6,321 nt of DNA from Coriobacteriaceae bacterium (GCA_902363125.1 CABIZD010000024.1:1-6321); one strand, 5' to 3'. Shown: positions 1 to 5,535, numbered from the stretch's first letter. Notes: generated by a model not told the origin, from the sequence alone. Program-made: numbers and translations.

Positions 1-48
1 CGGATCGTCGCGGAGATAACCGAGACCTACGGCCTCAGGAAGGAGTAA
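1..48 (+). CDS. C-terminal tail of an unidentified protein (5' end outside window)
   Basis: The first frame is open from base 1 and ends at TAA (46-48), giving the tail RIVAEITETYGLRKE. Thirteen of the 14 codons I checked end in G or C, which is the coding signature of the genes to the right, while the second frame stops at 17-19. The third frame stays open longer but gives an implausible Arg-rich peptide. The tail could form a short charged helix, but 15 residues are too few to name a family. It uses ATA and AGG codons, which are scarce in the housekeeping genes here, and AGG also recurs in the transposase start at the far right, so a mobile or foreign origin is possible but unproven. Confidence 0.45.
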   Translation, partial: RIVAEITETYGLRKE

Positions 49-180
49 GATTCGGCTGGCGACGGCAGCAGGCGATGCGCCTTCTTACACCACGCTCGCG
101 CGCGCGATCTTGTAGGGTTCGCTCGGACGTCATTTTGGGTGGTTTTGCCTGCTACTAAAATGGTAACAGTACTCATATTT

Positions 181-231
181 GCCCTTTTTTGCCCACAGAC
201 CTTTGAGGGTGCGGCGAAAAGGGCTTGTTTT
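181..231 (+). terminator. Possible weak intrinsic terminator
   Basis: GCCCTTTT (181-188) pairs with AAAAGGGC (217-224), and GCC (191-193) can pair with GGC (213-215) inside it. A T-rich run (TTGTTTT) follows. The orientation would end transcription of the + strand gene that stops at 48. The loop is long and the stem is half A-T, so this is weak. Confidence 0.28.
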
Positions 232-323
232 GATTGTTTGGGGCAGGCGCGAGGCGCGGAAACGATGTCTGGAGCGACGGAGCGGCCTGGAATTCATCCG
301 TAGAGGTCTTCATTGGCTGCGCC

Positions 324-363
324 AGGAGTGTCCCTAGGTACCGGTACATAAGGAACGTCCCTA
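324..363. repeat. Imperfect 13-bp direct repeats flanking a palindrome
   Basis: AGGAGTGTCCCTA (324-336) and AGGAACGTCCCTA (351-363) match at 11 of 13 positions and lie 27 bp apart. Between them is the perfect 10-bp palindrome GTACCGGTAC (338-347). On the other strand the second copy reads TAGGGACGTTCCT, which resembles motifs I associate with REP-type repeats of Coriobacteriia and Clostridia. That link is from memory and was not tested. Confidence 0.5.
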
Positions 364-367
364 ACTG

Positions 368-405
368 CCGGAGGGGGCGTCTGCCGTGGCAGACGCCCCC
401 TCCGG
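368..405. repeat. Perfect 18-bp inverted repeat (strong hairpin)
   Basis: The arms at 368-385 and 388-405 are exactly complementary over 18 bp, with only GT between them. In RNA this would close as about 17 bp with a CGTG tetraloop. The stem is very GC-rich. It begins 24 nt past the stop codon of the - strand acyltransferase gene, so it could mark or protect that transcript's 3' end. On neither strand is it followed by a T-tract, so it is not a canonical intrinsic terminator. It may instead belong with the adjoining repeat at 324-363 as one palindromic element. Confidence 0.75.
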
Positions 406-428
406 ATGTGGGAAGTTTGCGCTGCAGG

Positions 429-2645
429 TTACTTGTCGGTGCCCAACTTGTGCGGCTTGAAGGCAAGCGCATTGATGAGTGCGTCGGTGGCAGACTTGAC
501 GGCTGCCGGCTGCGGATCGTTGACGTGATCCTCGGGATGCACGGGCAGGTCCTTCTTGACTGCGTCGTGGATCAAGTTGAGGTACTCAGTCACGCCAGTG
601 GTCGATAGGTGCGTGCCATCGCCATCGAACAGGTCGTTGCGGTTGGCGCTGTATCCGTACCAGTCGATAACGCGCACGTTCTTGTAGCGCGTGGCGGCGT
701 TGGCGATGGCCTGGTTGGTAGAGCCAACCCACGGCTGCGGGCTGCGCGTGTTCACAAACACCACAATACGCTTATCTCCCGCATCGGCCATGATGGCGTC
801 GATCTGGTCGTCGGTTACCAAGCCGTTGGTGCCCAGGGCAAAGACCACGATCTTGCCGGCAAGGTTCTGCTGGATATAGCCCTCAAATGTCGCGCGCCCC
901 GCATCAAACTGGCGGCCCTTTTCGGCATCGATATGGCTGTGCGGGAACACGCCGTCAAAGGTGTCTACGGCACGCAGCGACACGGAGTCGCCGATCATAA
1001 GCAGATCGTAGGAGCCATCGGGGAAGCCGTCGTTGTCCTTGTCGGTGTCGTCGGCCGCCTGCTGGTCGGTGGGCGCGGTGTTCTTGGCTTCCTTGTTCAG
1101 AACTTCGGCGCCCTCGCCGCTCAGCGCAGACGTCTCGGGCACAAAGATCAGGCCGCCCAGTGCAACGACCAACACGACAGCGTAGGCTGCGCAGACAGGG
1201 ATGTGCGTGCGTGCCCAGTTGGCGGGCGTGGTGGTGCCATCGCGGAATTCGGCGACGGTGCGCCCAAAGGCGCCCTTCCTAAACGGAGTCTCGATAAAGC
1301 GATAGCAGCACTCTGCCACGGCGACCACCAACAACACCTGCAAAATGTACTGCCACCACGGCGTATCGTTGATGTTGGCGACCGGGTTCATGAGGAGCAG
1401 CAGCGGATAGTGCCACAGGTAGATGCTGTAGGAGCGCTTGCCAACCCACACGAGTGGCTCGGCGGATAGCGCGCGGGCAACCATTCCCTGGGGCTGCACG
1501 CAGGCCGCGATGACCATGAGCGTGAGGATCGAGCACAGCAGCGTGCCTCCGCGATACTGGAAGGCGGTGTAGCCGTTGGTGAGCGCGACCATGGCGGCAA
1601 GGCCAACCAGACCCACGACGCCCAACACATCGATGGATGCGGGCGAGGACCAAAAACGCACGAGGGCGCTCGGCTGTGCCGGGGCGGTCTCGGCTGCTTC
1701 GTCGGCCTTCTCGCCAGGCTTGCCCTCGGCGTTCTTGCCGTGCTTGGCGGCGCCAGCTAGGCGATTGAGCCCCAAACGACGAGCGAGACGCACCGGCGCC
1801 AGGTCGCGATCGGGGATAAAGGCCATCCAGGCACCCAGCAGCAGCGAGAACACACGGGTGTCGGTGCCGTAGTACACGCGGCTGGGGTCGGCGGCGGGGT
1901 TATAGAGCACCATCATGGCGAGGGCAGATACCGCGGCAAGGCCCAGAACCACGCGGCGCGTGTTGGGTTTGCTCACATGCATGGATACCATGGCAAACAG
2001 CAGTGGCGGCCAAATCAGGTAGAACTGTTCCTCGATGGCAAGCGACCAAAAGTGCGTGAGCGGCGAGGGGTCGCCCAGAGCATTGAAGTACGAGACGTTT
2101 TGGGCAATCTGCCACCAGTTGTTGAAGAACAACAGCGACGGCAGGATGTCGGGGCGCATCTTGGTGAGCATCACGTGGTTGAAGACGGTGCACAGAGCAC
2201 AGGTCACCACCACGACGGTCACCACGGCGGGGACCAGGCGACGGATGCGGCGGATCCAGAAGCTCTTGAGGTCGATGCGGCCGGTCTTAGCGACTTCGTT
2301 GAGCAGCAAGCGCGTGATCAGATAGCCCGAAAGCACAAAGAAGATCGTGACGCCGAGCAGGCCGCCCTGAGCCCACGTGAGGTTAAGGTGATAGAGCACC
2401 ACCGCGACGACGGCGAGCGTACGCAGGCCGTCGAGTGCAGGGATGTAGCGGGACTTGGGGCGAGCAGGCGTCTGCTCCGCGGCGGGAGTGTTGGCGCGGC
2501 CCGCGTTGTTGGCAGAAGCGCGATGGGGGCTCGTGGTGCGTCGCGGCTCGTTGGCACGGCGTTCGCTCTTCACGCGTTCGTGCGGCGCCGGCTCGTTGCC
2601 CGTGCGGCGTCGACCGCGCGAGCCCGATTGCGAGAATTGTTCCAT
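429..2645 (-). CDS. OatA-like membrane O-acyltransferase with C-terminal SGNH domain
   Basis: This 738-residue protein has the architecture of OatA-type cell-wall O-acetyltransferases. Residues 1-65 are a basic, Pro/Ala-rich, probably disordered cytoplasmic head. An acyltransferase-3 membrane domain follows (about 67-500), with the opening YIPALDGLR and the conserved His at 86, then SGYLIT (106-111), the SLAIEEQFYLIWP block (201-213) and SYSIYLWHYP (405-414). A Lys/Glu-rich hydrophilic loop lies at about 297-325. After a last membrane segment (about 484-502) comes an acidic linker and an SGNH hydrolase-like domain: GDSV (552-555, Ser554), GTN (605-607) and DGTH (676-679, Asp676 and His679). 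Known relatives move acetyl groups across the membrane onto peptidoglycan MurNAc or other surface glycans, often affecting lysozyme resistance. The acceptor cannot be read from the sequence. The ATG at 2645 is preceded only by a weak GGATGAT, but no other Met precedes the first membrane segment. The gene is monocistronic as seen and divergent from the ribokinase unit. Confidence 0.88.
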   Translation of the reverse strand: MEQFSQSGSRGRRRTGNEPAPHERVKSERRANEPRRTTSPHRASANNAGRANTPAAEQTPARPKSRYIPALDGLRTLAVVAVVLYHLNLTWAQGGLLGVTIFFVLSGYLITRLLLNEVAKTGRIDLKSFWIRRIRRLVPAVVTVVVVTCALCTVFNHVMLTKMRPDILPSLLFFNNWWQIAQNVSYFNALGDPSPLTHFWSLAIEEQFYLIWPPLLFAMVSMHVSKPNTRRVVLGLAAVSALAMMVLYNPAADPSRVYYGTDTRVFSLLLGAWMAFIPDRDLAPVRLARRLGLNRLAGAAKHGKNAEGKPGEKADEAAETAPAQPSALVRFWSSPASIDVLGVVGLVGLAAMVALTNGYTAFQYRGGTLLCSILTLMVIAACVQPQGMVARALSAEPLVWVGKRSYSIYLWHYPLLLLMNPVANINDTPWWQYILQVLLVVAVAECCYRFIETPFRKGAFGRTVAEFRDGTTTPANWARTHIPVCAAYAVVLVVALGGLIFVPETSALSGEGAEVLNKEAKNTAPTDQQAADDTDKDNDGFPDGSYDLLMIGDSVSLRAVDTFDGVFPHSHIDAEKGRQFDAGRATFEGYIQQNLAGKIVVFALGTNGLVTDDQIDAIMADAGDKRIVVFVNTRSPQPWVGSTNQAIANAATRYKNVRVIDWYGYSANRNDLFDGDGTHLSTTGVTEYLNLIHDAVKKDLPVHPEDHVNDPQPAAVKSATDALINALAFKPHKLGTDK

Positions 2646-2739
2646 AAAACATCATCCAATGACGAGAATAATCAGCACGTATTCATTGTAGCTGCCTGCT
2701 CCTGTGAATGCTTGCTGCTGGCGCAACCTCAAGCGCGCG

Positions 2740-2768
2740 TCCACATCAAAGTGAACTAAAGTTATAGG
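2740..2768 (+). promoter_or_regulatory. Candidate promoter of the ribokinase-nucleoside hydrolase unit
   Basis: TCCACA (2740-2745) and TATAGG (2763-2768) are separated by 17 bp, each matching 4 of 6 positions of the sigma-70-type consensus. Transcription would start near 2775, leaving a leader of about 58 nt. The match is modest. Confidence 0.3.
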
Positions 2769-2820
2769 GGGTGCGAGAGTGCACGATCGACGGCCGACGG
2801 TGGGCATAAGGCCCGCAGAT

Positions 2821-2827
2821 GAGGAGG
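2821..2827 (+). promoter_or_regulatory. Ribosome binding site fixing the ribokinase start
   Basis: GAGGAGG sits 5 nt before the ATG at 2833. This strong Shine-Dalgarno decides against the in-frame ATG at 2779, which would add 18 residues unlike any ribokinase N-terminus. Confidence 0.85.
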
Positions 2828-2832
2828 TTTCC

Positions 2833-3795
2833 ATGGCAGATCGCGGCATCGTTGCGGTGTTCGGCAGCATGAACATGGACCTTTCGGTGGCGTGCGAGCG
2901 CATACCGCGTGCGGGCGAGACCGTCGGCGGCAGCGGGTTTATCACCAACGCCGGCGGCAAGGGCGCCAATCAGGCCGTAGCTGCCGCGCGTATGGGCGCG
3001 TGCACGCACATGATCGGCGCGGTCGGTCGCGACGCGTTCGGCGCATCGCTCGTGGTGGGGCTCCAAGACACCGGCGTGGACTGTGACTTTGTAGTGCATC
3101 GCGATGACGTGGAGACGGGAACGGCGACCATCATTCGCTGCGAGGGCGACAACCGCATCGTACTGTCACCGGGCGCCAACCATGCGCTTGCGGGCGCGGA
3201 CGTTGCCCGCGCGCTGAGGCGTCTGGTGGCCCATGAGCTCGACGGCGACGCCAGCGAGATTGCCCCGGCTGCCGGAAGCGTCTTTATCGCCCAGGGCGAA
3301 TGTGACCTTGCGGCGACGGCCGAGGCGCTTGTTTGTGCTCACGAGCTGGGGTTCTATACGGTCTTTAATCCAGCGCCTGCCTGCGAGCTGCCTGCGGAGG
3401 TCTGGCCTGCGGTCGACCTGGTCTGCCCCAACGAGACCGAGTGCCAGGTTCTGACGGGCATTCTGCCCACGGATGATGCAAGCTGCGTCGCGGCGCTCAA
3501 TGCGCTGCTCGACAAGGGTGCCGGGGCTGCGGTCATCACGTTGGGCGGTGCCGGCTCGGTTACGCTCGGCGATGGCGGTGAGCTGCTGCGCATGCCGGCA
3601 CTTTCGAGTACGGTAGTCGATACCACGGCCGCCGGCGATACGTTTATCGGCGCGTTGGCGGCGGCTCGCCTAGGGGGCCTGCCGCTCTTTGAGTGCATGG
3701 CCGCGGGTGCTCGCGCCTCGGCAGTGACGGTGTCGCGCCTGGGCGCTCAGCAATCGATTCCCACGCGCGCCGAAGTTGAACATTGGTTTGGTTAA
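2833..3795 (+). CDS. rbsK: Ribokinase (PfkB family)
   Basis: This cytoplasmic enzyme would phosphorylate D-ribose with ATP to ribose 5-phosphate, feeding the pentose phosphate pathway and PRPP synthesis. The 320-residue length fits ribokinases (about 310). The N-terminal GSMNMD (11-16) carries the substrate-binding Asp16. NAGGKGANQ (39-47) is PfkB signature 1. NPAPA (179-183) and PNETE (199-203) are typical of ribokinases rather than of fructokinases or adenosine kinases. ITLGGAGSV (235-243) belongs to the nucleotide site. DTTAAGDTF (263-271) is PfkB signature 2 with the catalytic base Asp269. The start at 2833 is set by GAGGAGG 5 nt upstream. The nucleoside hydrolase gene begins 30 nt after the stop, so the two are very likely co-transcribed and ribose from nucleosides is the likely substrate. 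Another pentose, deoxyribose, or an AI-2-type sugar as in LsrK cannot be excluded by sequence alone. Confidence 0.9.
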   Translation: MADRGIVAVFGSMNMDLSVACERIPRAGETVGGSGFITNAGGKGANQAVAAARMGACTHMIGAVGRDAFGASLVVGLQDTGVDCDFVVHRDDVETGTATIIRCEGDNRIVLSPGANHALAGADVARALRRLVAHELDGDASEIAPAAGSVFIAQGECDLAATAEALVCAHELGFYTVFNPAPACELPAEVWPAVDLVCPNETECQVLTGILPTDDASCVAALNALLDKGAGAAVITLGGAGSVTLGDGGELLRMPALSSTVVDTTAAGDTFIGALAAARLGGLPLFECMAAGARASAVTVSRLGAQQSIPTRAEVEHWFG

Positions 3796-3825
3796 ACGAT
3801 AAAGACGGAGAAGCGGAGTAGAACA

Positions 3826-4800
3826 ATGACAACCAAGAAGCTGATCCTTGATCTGGATATGGGTGTGGACGATGCGATGGCGCTGGCCTATGCCATCGCG
3901 AGCCCCGAGGTGGAGCTCGTGGGCATCACCACGTGCTTTGGCAACGTGCGCGTCGAGCAATCGGCGCACAACTGCCTTGCGGTGCTCGATCTGCTGGGTC
4001 GCCCCGAGGTTCCGGTGTACCTGGGTGCCGACCGTCCTCTGCAGGCGACTGAGCCCTATACGCCGCCGGCGTCCACCGCGCTCATTCACGGCAAGAACGG
4101 CATCGGCGGCGCGAGCGTGCCCGCGTCGCCCTACGAGCCGGTGGGGGCGACCTCGGCCGACGGCAACGCTGCGGTCGATTATCTGATCGATGCCGCGCGC
4201 ACCTATGGTCCCGATCTGGTCTACGTAGCGACTGGCCCGCTCTCCAACCTGGCGCTCGCCCTGGAGCGCGATGCGGCGGCGATGATGTCCATCGGCCGCG
4301 TGGTCGTGATGGGCGGCGCCCTTACCGTGCCCGGCAACGTGAGCGCGGGCGCCGAGGCCAATATGGCGAGCGACCCCGAGGCAGCCGACGCGGTGCTGCG
4401 CTCGGGCCGTAAGCTCACCATGGTGGGTCTGGACGTGACGCATCGCGTGGTGCTCACACGCCGCGACATTGCCGGCTGGACGGGCTCGGGCACCATGGCG
4501 GGCTGCGCATTTGCGAGCATGGTCGAGCACTACATTGGCTCGTACGAGATGAACGCACCCTACCTGGGTGGTTGTGCGCTGCACGATCCGCTGGCCGTTG
4601 CCGTGGCGATCGACCCCACGCTCGTAGGTGCGCTCGGCTGCAACCTGCGTGTTGATCTGCTGGGCGAGTACCGCGGTCGCACCATCTGCGATGAGCGCCG
4701 CCTGTCCGATCCGGACAAGAGCGCGCTTGTGGCACTGACCGTGGATGCTCCGCGCTTCCTGTCCGAGTTCAAGACGCGTATGGCCCGTGTCCTTGGCTAA
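3826..4800 (+). CDS. Inosine-uridine-preferring nucleoside hydrolase family protein
   Basis: This 324-residue enzyme would hydrolyse the N-glycosidic bond of nucleosides to give free base and ribose. The N-terminal calcium-binding Asp cluster is present as DLDMGVDD (9-16). The family consensus is DTDPGxDD, so all four Asp remain but Thr and Pro are replaced by Leu and Met. Further family marks are GN (39-40), HGKNGIGG (88-95), ATGPLSN (135-141, with the Thr that helps bind calcium), MGGA followed by PGN, Glu177 and Asn179, and HDPLA (253-257), whose His and Asp match the catalytic-site pair of classical members. Base preference (purine, pyrimidine or mixed, as in RihA, RihB and RihC) cannot be decided. 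GGAG (3815-3818), 7 nt before the ATG, supports the start. It lies 30 nt after rbsK and forms a salvage pair with it. No signal peptide is visible, so it acts in the cytoplasm on imported nucleosides. Confidence 0.9.
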   Translation: MTTKKLILDLDMGVDDAMALAYAIASPEVELVGITTCFGNVRVEQSAHNCLAVLDLLGRPEVPVYLGADRPLQATEPYTPPASTALIHGKNGIGGASVPASPYEPVGATSADGNAAVDYLIDAARTYGPDLVYVATGPLSNLALALERDAAAMMSIGRVVVMGGALTVPGNVSAGAEANMASDPEAADAVLRSGRKLTMVGLDVTHRVVLTRRDIAGWTGSGTMAGCAFASMVEHYIGSYEMNAPYLGGCALHDPLAVAVAIDPTLVGALGCNLRVDLLGEYRGRTICDERRLSDPDKSALVALTVDAPRFLSEFKTRMARVLG

Positions 4801-4826
4801 GTTGTCTTTTTGGACGGGGCTTTTTT
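4782..4826 (+). terminator. Candidate intrinsic terminator overlapping the end of the nucleoside hydrolase gene
   Basis: GGCCCGTGTCC (4782-4792), inside the last codons, can pair with GGACGGGGCT (4812-4821) with one bulged G and two G-U pairs. TTTTT (4822-4826) follows. The loop is about 19 nt and contains the stop codon. The 3' arm is also the left arm of the larger inverted repeat at 4812-4876, so the two folds exclude each other. Confidence 0.45.
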
Positions 4827-4838
4827 GACTGGTATGAT
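4811..4838 (+). promoter_or_regulatory. Candidate luxS promoter, extended -10 type
   Basis: TGGTATGAT (4830-4838) is an extended -10 (TGn followed by TATGAT, 5 of 6 to consensus). TGGACG (4811-4816) is a partial -35 at 16 bp spacing. Transcription would begin near 4845, leaving a leader of about 58 nt. The element lies entirely within the left half of the large inverted repeat, so a transcript starting here would carry only the right half. Confidence 0.45.
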
Positions 4839-4876
4839 TGGTACGACCATTCGAACCAGCTAAAAGAGCCCCGTCC
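4812..4876. repeat. 65-nt near-perfect inverted repeat between the nucleoside hydrolase gene and luxS
   Basis: Folding about base 4844 pairs 28 of 31 positions (25 Watson-Crick, 3 G-U-type) around a 3-nt ACG loop. The outer 10 bp, GGACGGGGCT (4812-4821) with AGCCCCGTCC (4867-4876), are perfect. Next come a T/A block (4822-4827 with 4861-4866), CTGGT with ACCAG (4829-4833, 4855-4859), and an inner TGGT with ACCA. Mismatches are only at 4828/4860, 4834/4854 and 4838/4850. No T-tract follows the stem on either strand, so it is not a simple terminator. Its size and symmetry resemble a REP/MITE-like element or an elaborate leader structure. Confidence 0.85.
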
Positions 4877-4902
4877 CAATTTGACTATCGAGAGGATCTG
4901 CC

Positions 4903-5391
4903 ATGGAGCGCATCGCCAGCTTTTCCGTTGATCATCTGCTGCTTGAGCCCGGCGTGTATGTGAGCCGCATCGACCGCGATCCGGCGACCGGTGCTGCCGT
5001 CACCACGTTTGACCTGCGCCTGACCACGCCCAACAAGGAGCCGGTCATGAACACCGCCGAGTGCCACACCATCGAGCACCTGGGTGCAACGTTCTTGCGC
5101 AATCATGCCGAGTGGTCGGGCCGCATTGTCTACTTTGGCCCCATGGGCTGCCGCACGGGCTTTTACCTCGTTGTGTTTGGCGAGCTGACGAGCGAGGAGA
5201 TCCTGCCGCTCGTGCGTGAGCTGTTCGAGTTTGTCGCCGACTTTGAGGGCGATGTCCCCGGTGCCGCTCCCGAGGAGTGCGGCAACTACCTGGACCAGAA
5301 CCTTCCCATGGCTAACTGGCTCGCGCGCCGTTACCTCGACCGCGACCTGGCCGATATCGACGAGAAGCACCTGCACTATCAGCAGGCATAA
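4903..5391 (+). CDS. luxS: S-ribosylhomocysteine lyase LuxS (AI-2 synthase)
   Basis: LuxS cleaves S-ribosylhomocysteine to homocysteine and 4,5-dihydroxy-2,3-pentanedione (DPD), the precursor of the AI-2 signal. It recycles methionine in the activated methyl cycle and acts in the cytoplasm as an iron-dependent homodimer. The 162-residue length is typical. His11 in the opening DHLLLEPG segment, the metal-site motif HTIEH (55-59: His55, Glu58, His59), catalytic Cys83 in GCRTGFY (82-88) and Cys126 in ECGNY (125-129) are all present, so the enzyme should be active. Cys54 directly before the metal motif is a small peculiarity. GAGAGG (4890-4895) at 7 nt spacing supports the ATG. The gene appears monocistronic, with its own candidate promoter and a strong terminator 30 nt downstream. 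No lsr-type uptake or SAH nucleosidase gene is in the window. Ribose-handling genes lie just upstream. Confidence 0.96.
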   Translation: MERIASFSVDHLLLEPGVYVSRIDRDPATGAAVTTFDLRLTTPNKEPVMNTAECHTIEHLGATFLRNHAEWSGRIVYFGPMGCRTGFYLVVFGELTSEEILPLVRELFEFVADFEGDVPGAAPEECGNYLDQNLPMANWLARRYLDRDLADIDEKHLHYQQA

Positions 5392-5420
5392 GGGCTTTAT
5401 CGCCCAAAACGCGCGCATTG

Positions 5421-5451
5421 GGCGCCTTCGCTTATGCGGGGGCGCCTTTTT
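5421..5451 (+). terminator. Intrinsic terminator of luxS
   Basis: GGCGCCTTCGC (5421-5431) pairs along its whole length with GCGGGGGCGCC (5436-5446), including two G-U pairs, around a TTAT loop. TTTTT (5447-5451) follows directly. It begins 30 nt after the luxS stop. The 5' foot of the stem can also pair upstream (5401-5407 with 5418-5424). Confidence 0.9.
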
Positions 5452-5472
5452 GTTGATTGGTCGGGACGAGCG

Positions 5473-5501
5473 TTCAAAATCGCTCATGTTTGTTCTAGAA
5501 T
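5473..5501 (+). promoter_or_regulatory. Candidate promoter of the DUF4867 gene
   Basis: TTCAAA (5473-5478, 4 of 6) and TAGAAT (5496-5501, 5 of 6) are separated by exactly 17 bp. Transcription would begin around 5508, about 28 nt before the start codon. An alternative -10, TATAGT (5507-5512), lacks a matching -35. The promoter follows the luxS terminator directly, so this gene is its own unit. Confidence 0.5.
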
Positions 5502-5525
5502 GTTCGTATAGTCACATTTACGAAC
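5502..5525. promoter_or_regulatory. Operator-like inverted repeat at the DUF4867 transcription start
   Basis: GTTCGTA (5502-5508) and TACGAAC (5519-5525) are perfect inverted half-sites with 10 bp between them, so their centres lie 17 bp apart. They start at the candidate -10 and end right against the AGGAG ribosome-binding site. A bound dimeric repressor would block initiation. TTCTAGAA (5493-5500), another palindrome sharing the TTC/GAA core, abuts it upstream. No regulator gene is in the window. Confidence 0.5.
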
Positions 5526-5535
5526 AGGAGTGAAC

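Larger units (their letters stand above)
49..428. other. Non-coding intergenic stretch, 380 bp
   Basis: I see no convincing gene here. The open frames crossing it run through the strong hairpin at 368-405 and have no good ribosome-binding site. It holds a possible weak terminator (181-224), an imperfect direct repeat around a palindrome (324-363) and a perfect hairpin (368-405). The stretch at about 130-240 is richer in A and T than its surroundings. I have an unverified impression that the part around 145-200 (CTACTAAAATGGTAACAGTA and on) recurs between genes in Collinsella genomes. No tRNA or rRNA signature was recognised. The flanking genes converge on this stretch, so it is a 3'-3' spacer and need not hold promoters. 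Confidence 0.6.
2646..2832. promoter_or_regulatory. Divergent promoter region between acyltransferase and ribokinase genes
   Basis: These 187 bp separate two outward-reading genes and must hold both promoters. For the - strand gene, TACAAT (2690 to 2685 on the - strand) is a fair -10 hexamer 40 nt before the start codon, but no good -35 lies at the right distance. For the + strand see the separate entry at 2740-2768. A small hairpin (GGGC, ATAAG loop, GCCC) lies just before the ribokinase Shine-Dalgarno. I see no clear LacI-type operator palindrome that would signal ribose control. Confidence 0.5.

Noticed and set aside
3..161. Third-frame open reading on the + strand at the left edge
   Set aside because: It gives an Arg-rich peptide with an irregular codon pattern, while the first frame shows the expected G/C third positions up to its stop at 46-48.
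27..176. 49-residue - strand open frame starting at the ATG at 176
   Set aside because: It lies antisense over the better-supported gene tail at 1-48, is short and has no recognisable domain. The sequence looks like a non-coding repeat.
173..472. 99-residue - strand open frame overlapping the end of the acyltransferase gene
   Set aside because: It runs through the perfect hairpin and the repeat, overlaps a well-supported gene in another frame and has no family resemblance.
609..1469. 286-residue + strand frame opposite the acyltransferase
   Set aside because: It is an antisense shadow in GC-rich DNA. The opposite strand carries clear acyltransferase and SGNH motifs throughout.
1977..2759. 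260-residue + strand frame opposite the acyltransferase start
   Set aside because: Shadow frame rich in His, Arg and Gly, with no domain and no ribosome-binding site.
2779..2832. Upstream ATG extending ribokinase by 18 residues
   Set aside because: The strong GAGGAGG at 2821-2827 sits correctly only for ATG 2833, and the extension does not resemble ribokinase N-termini.
3670..4584. 304-residue - strand frame across ribokinase and nucleoside hydrolase
   Set aside because: Antisense to two genes with intact catalytic motifs. Its His/Arg/Ala-rich composition is typical of shadows.
4801..4902. SAM or SAH riboswitch upstream of luxS
   Set aside because: The leader is a single long hairpin and lacks the multi-helix cores of the known SAM and SAH riboswitches.
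5530..5535. GTG start two codons upstream in the DUF4867 gene
   Set aside because: The GTG overlaps the AGGAG site itself; ATG 5536 has the right spacing.
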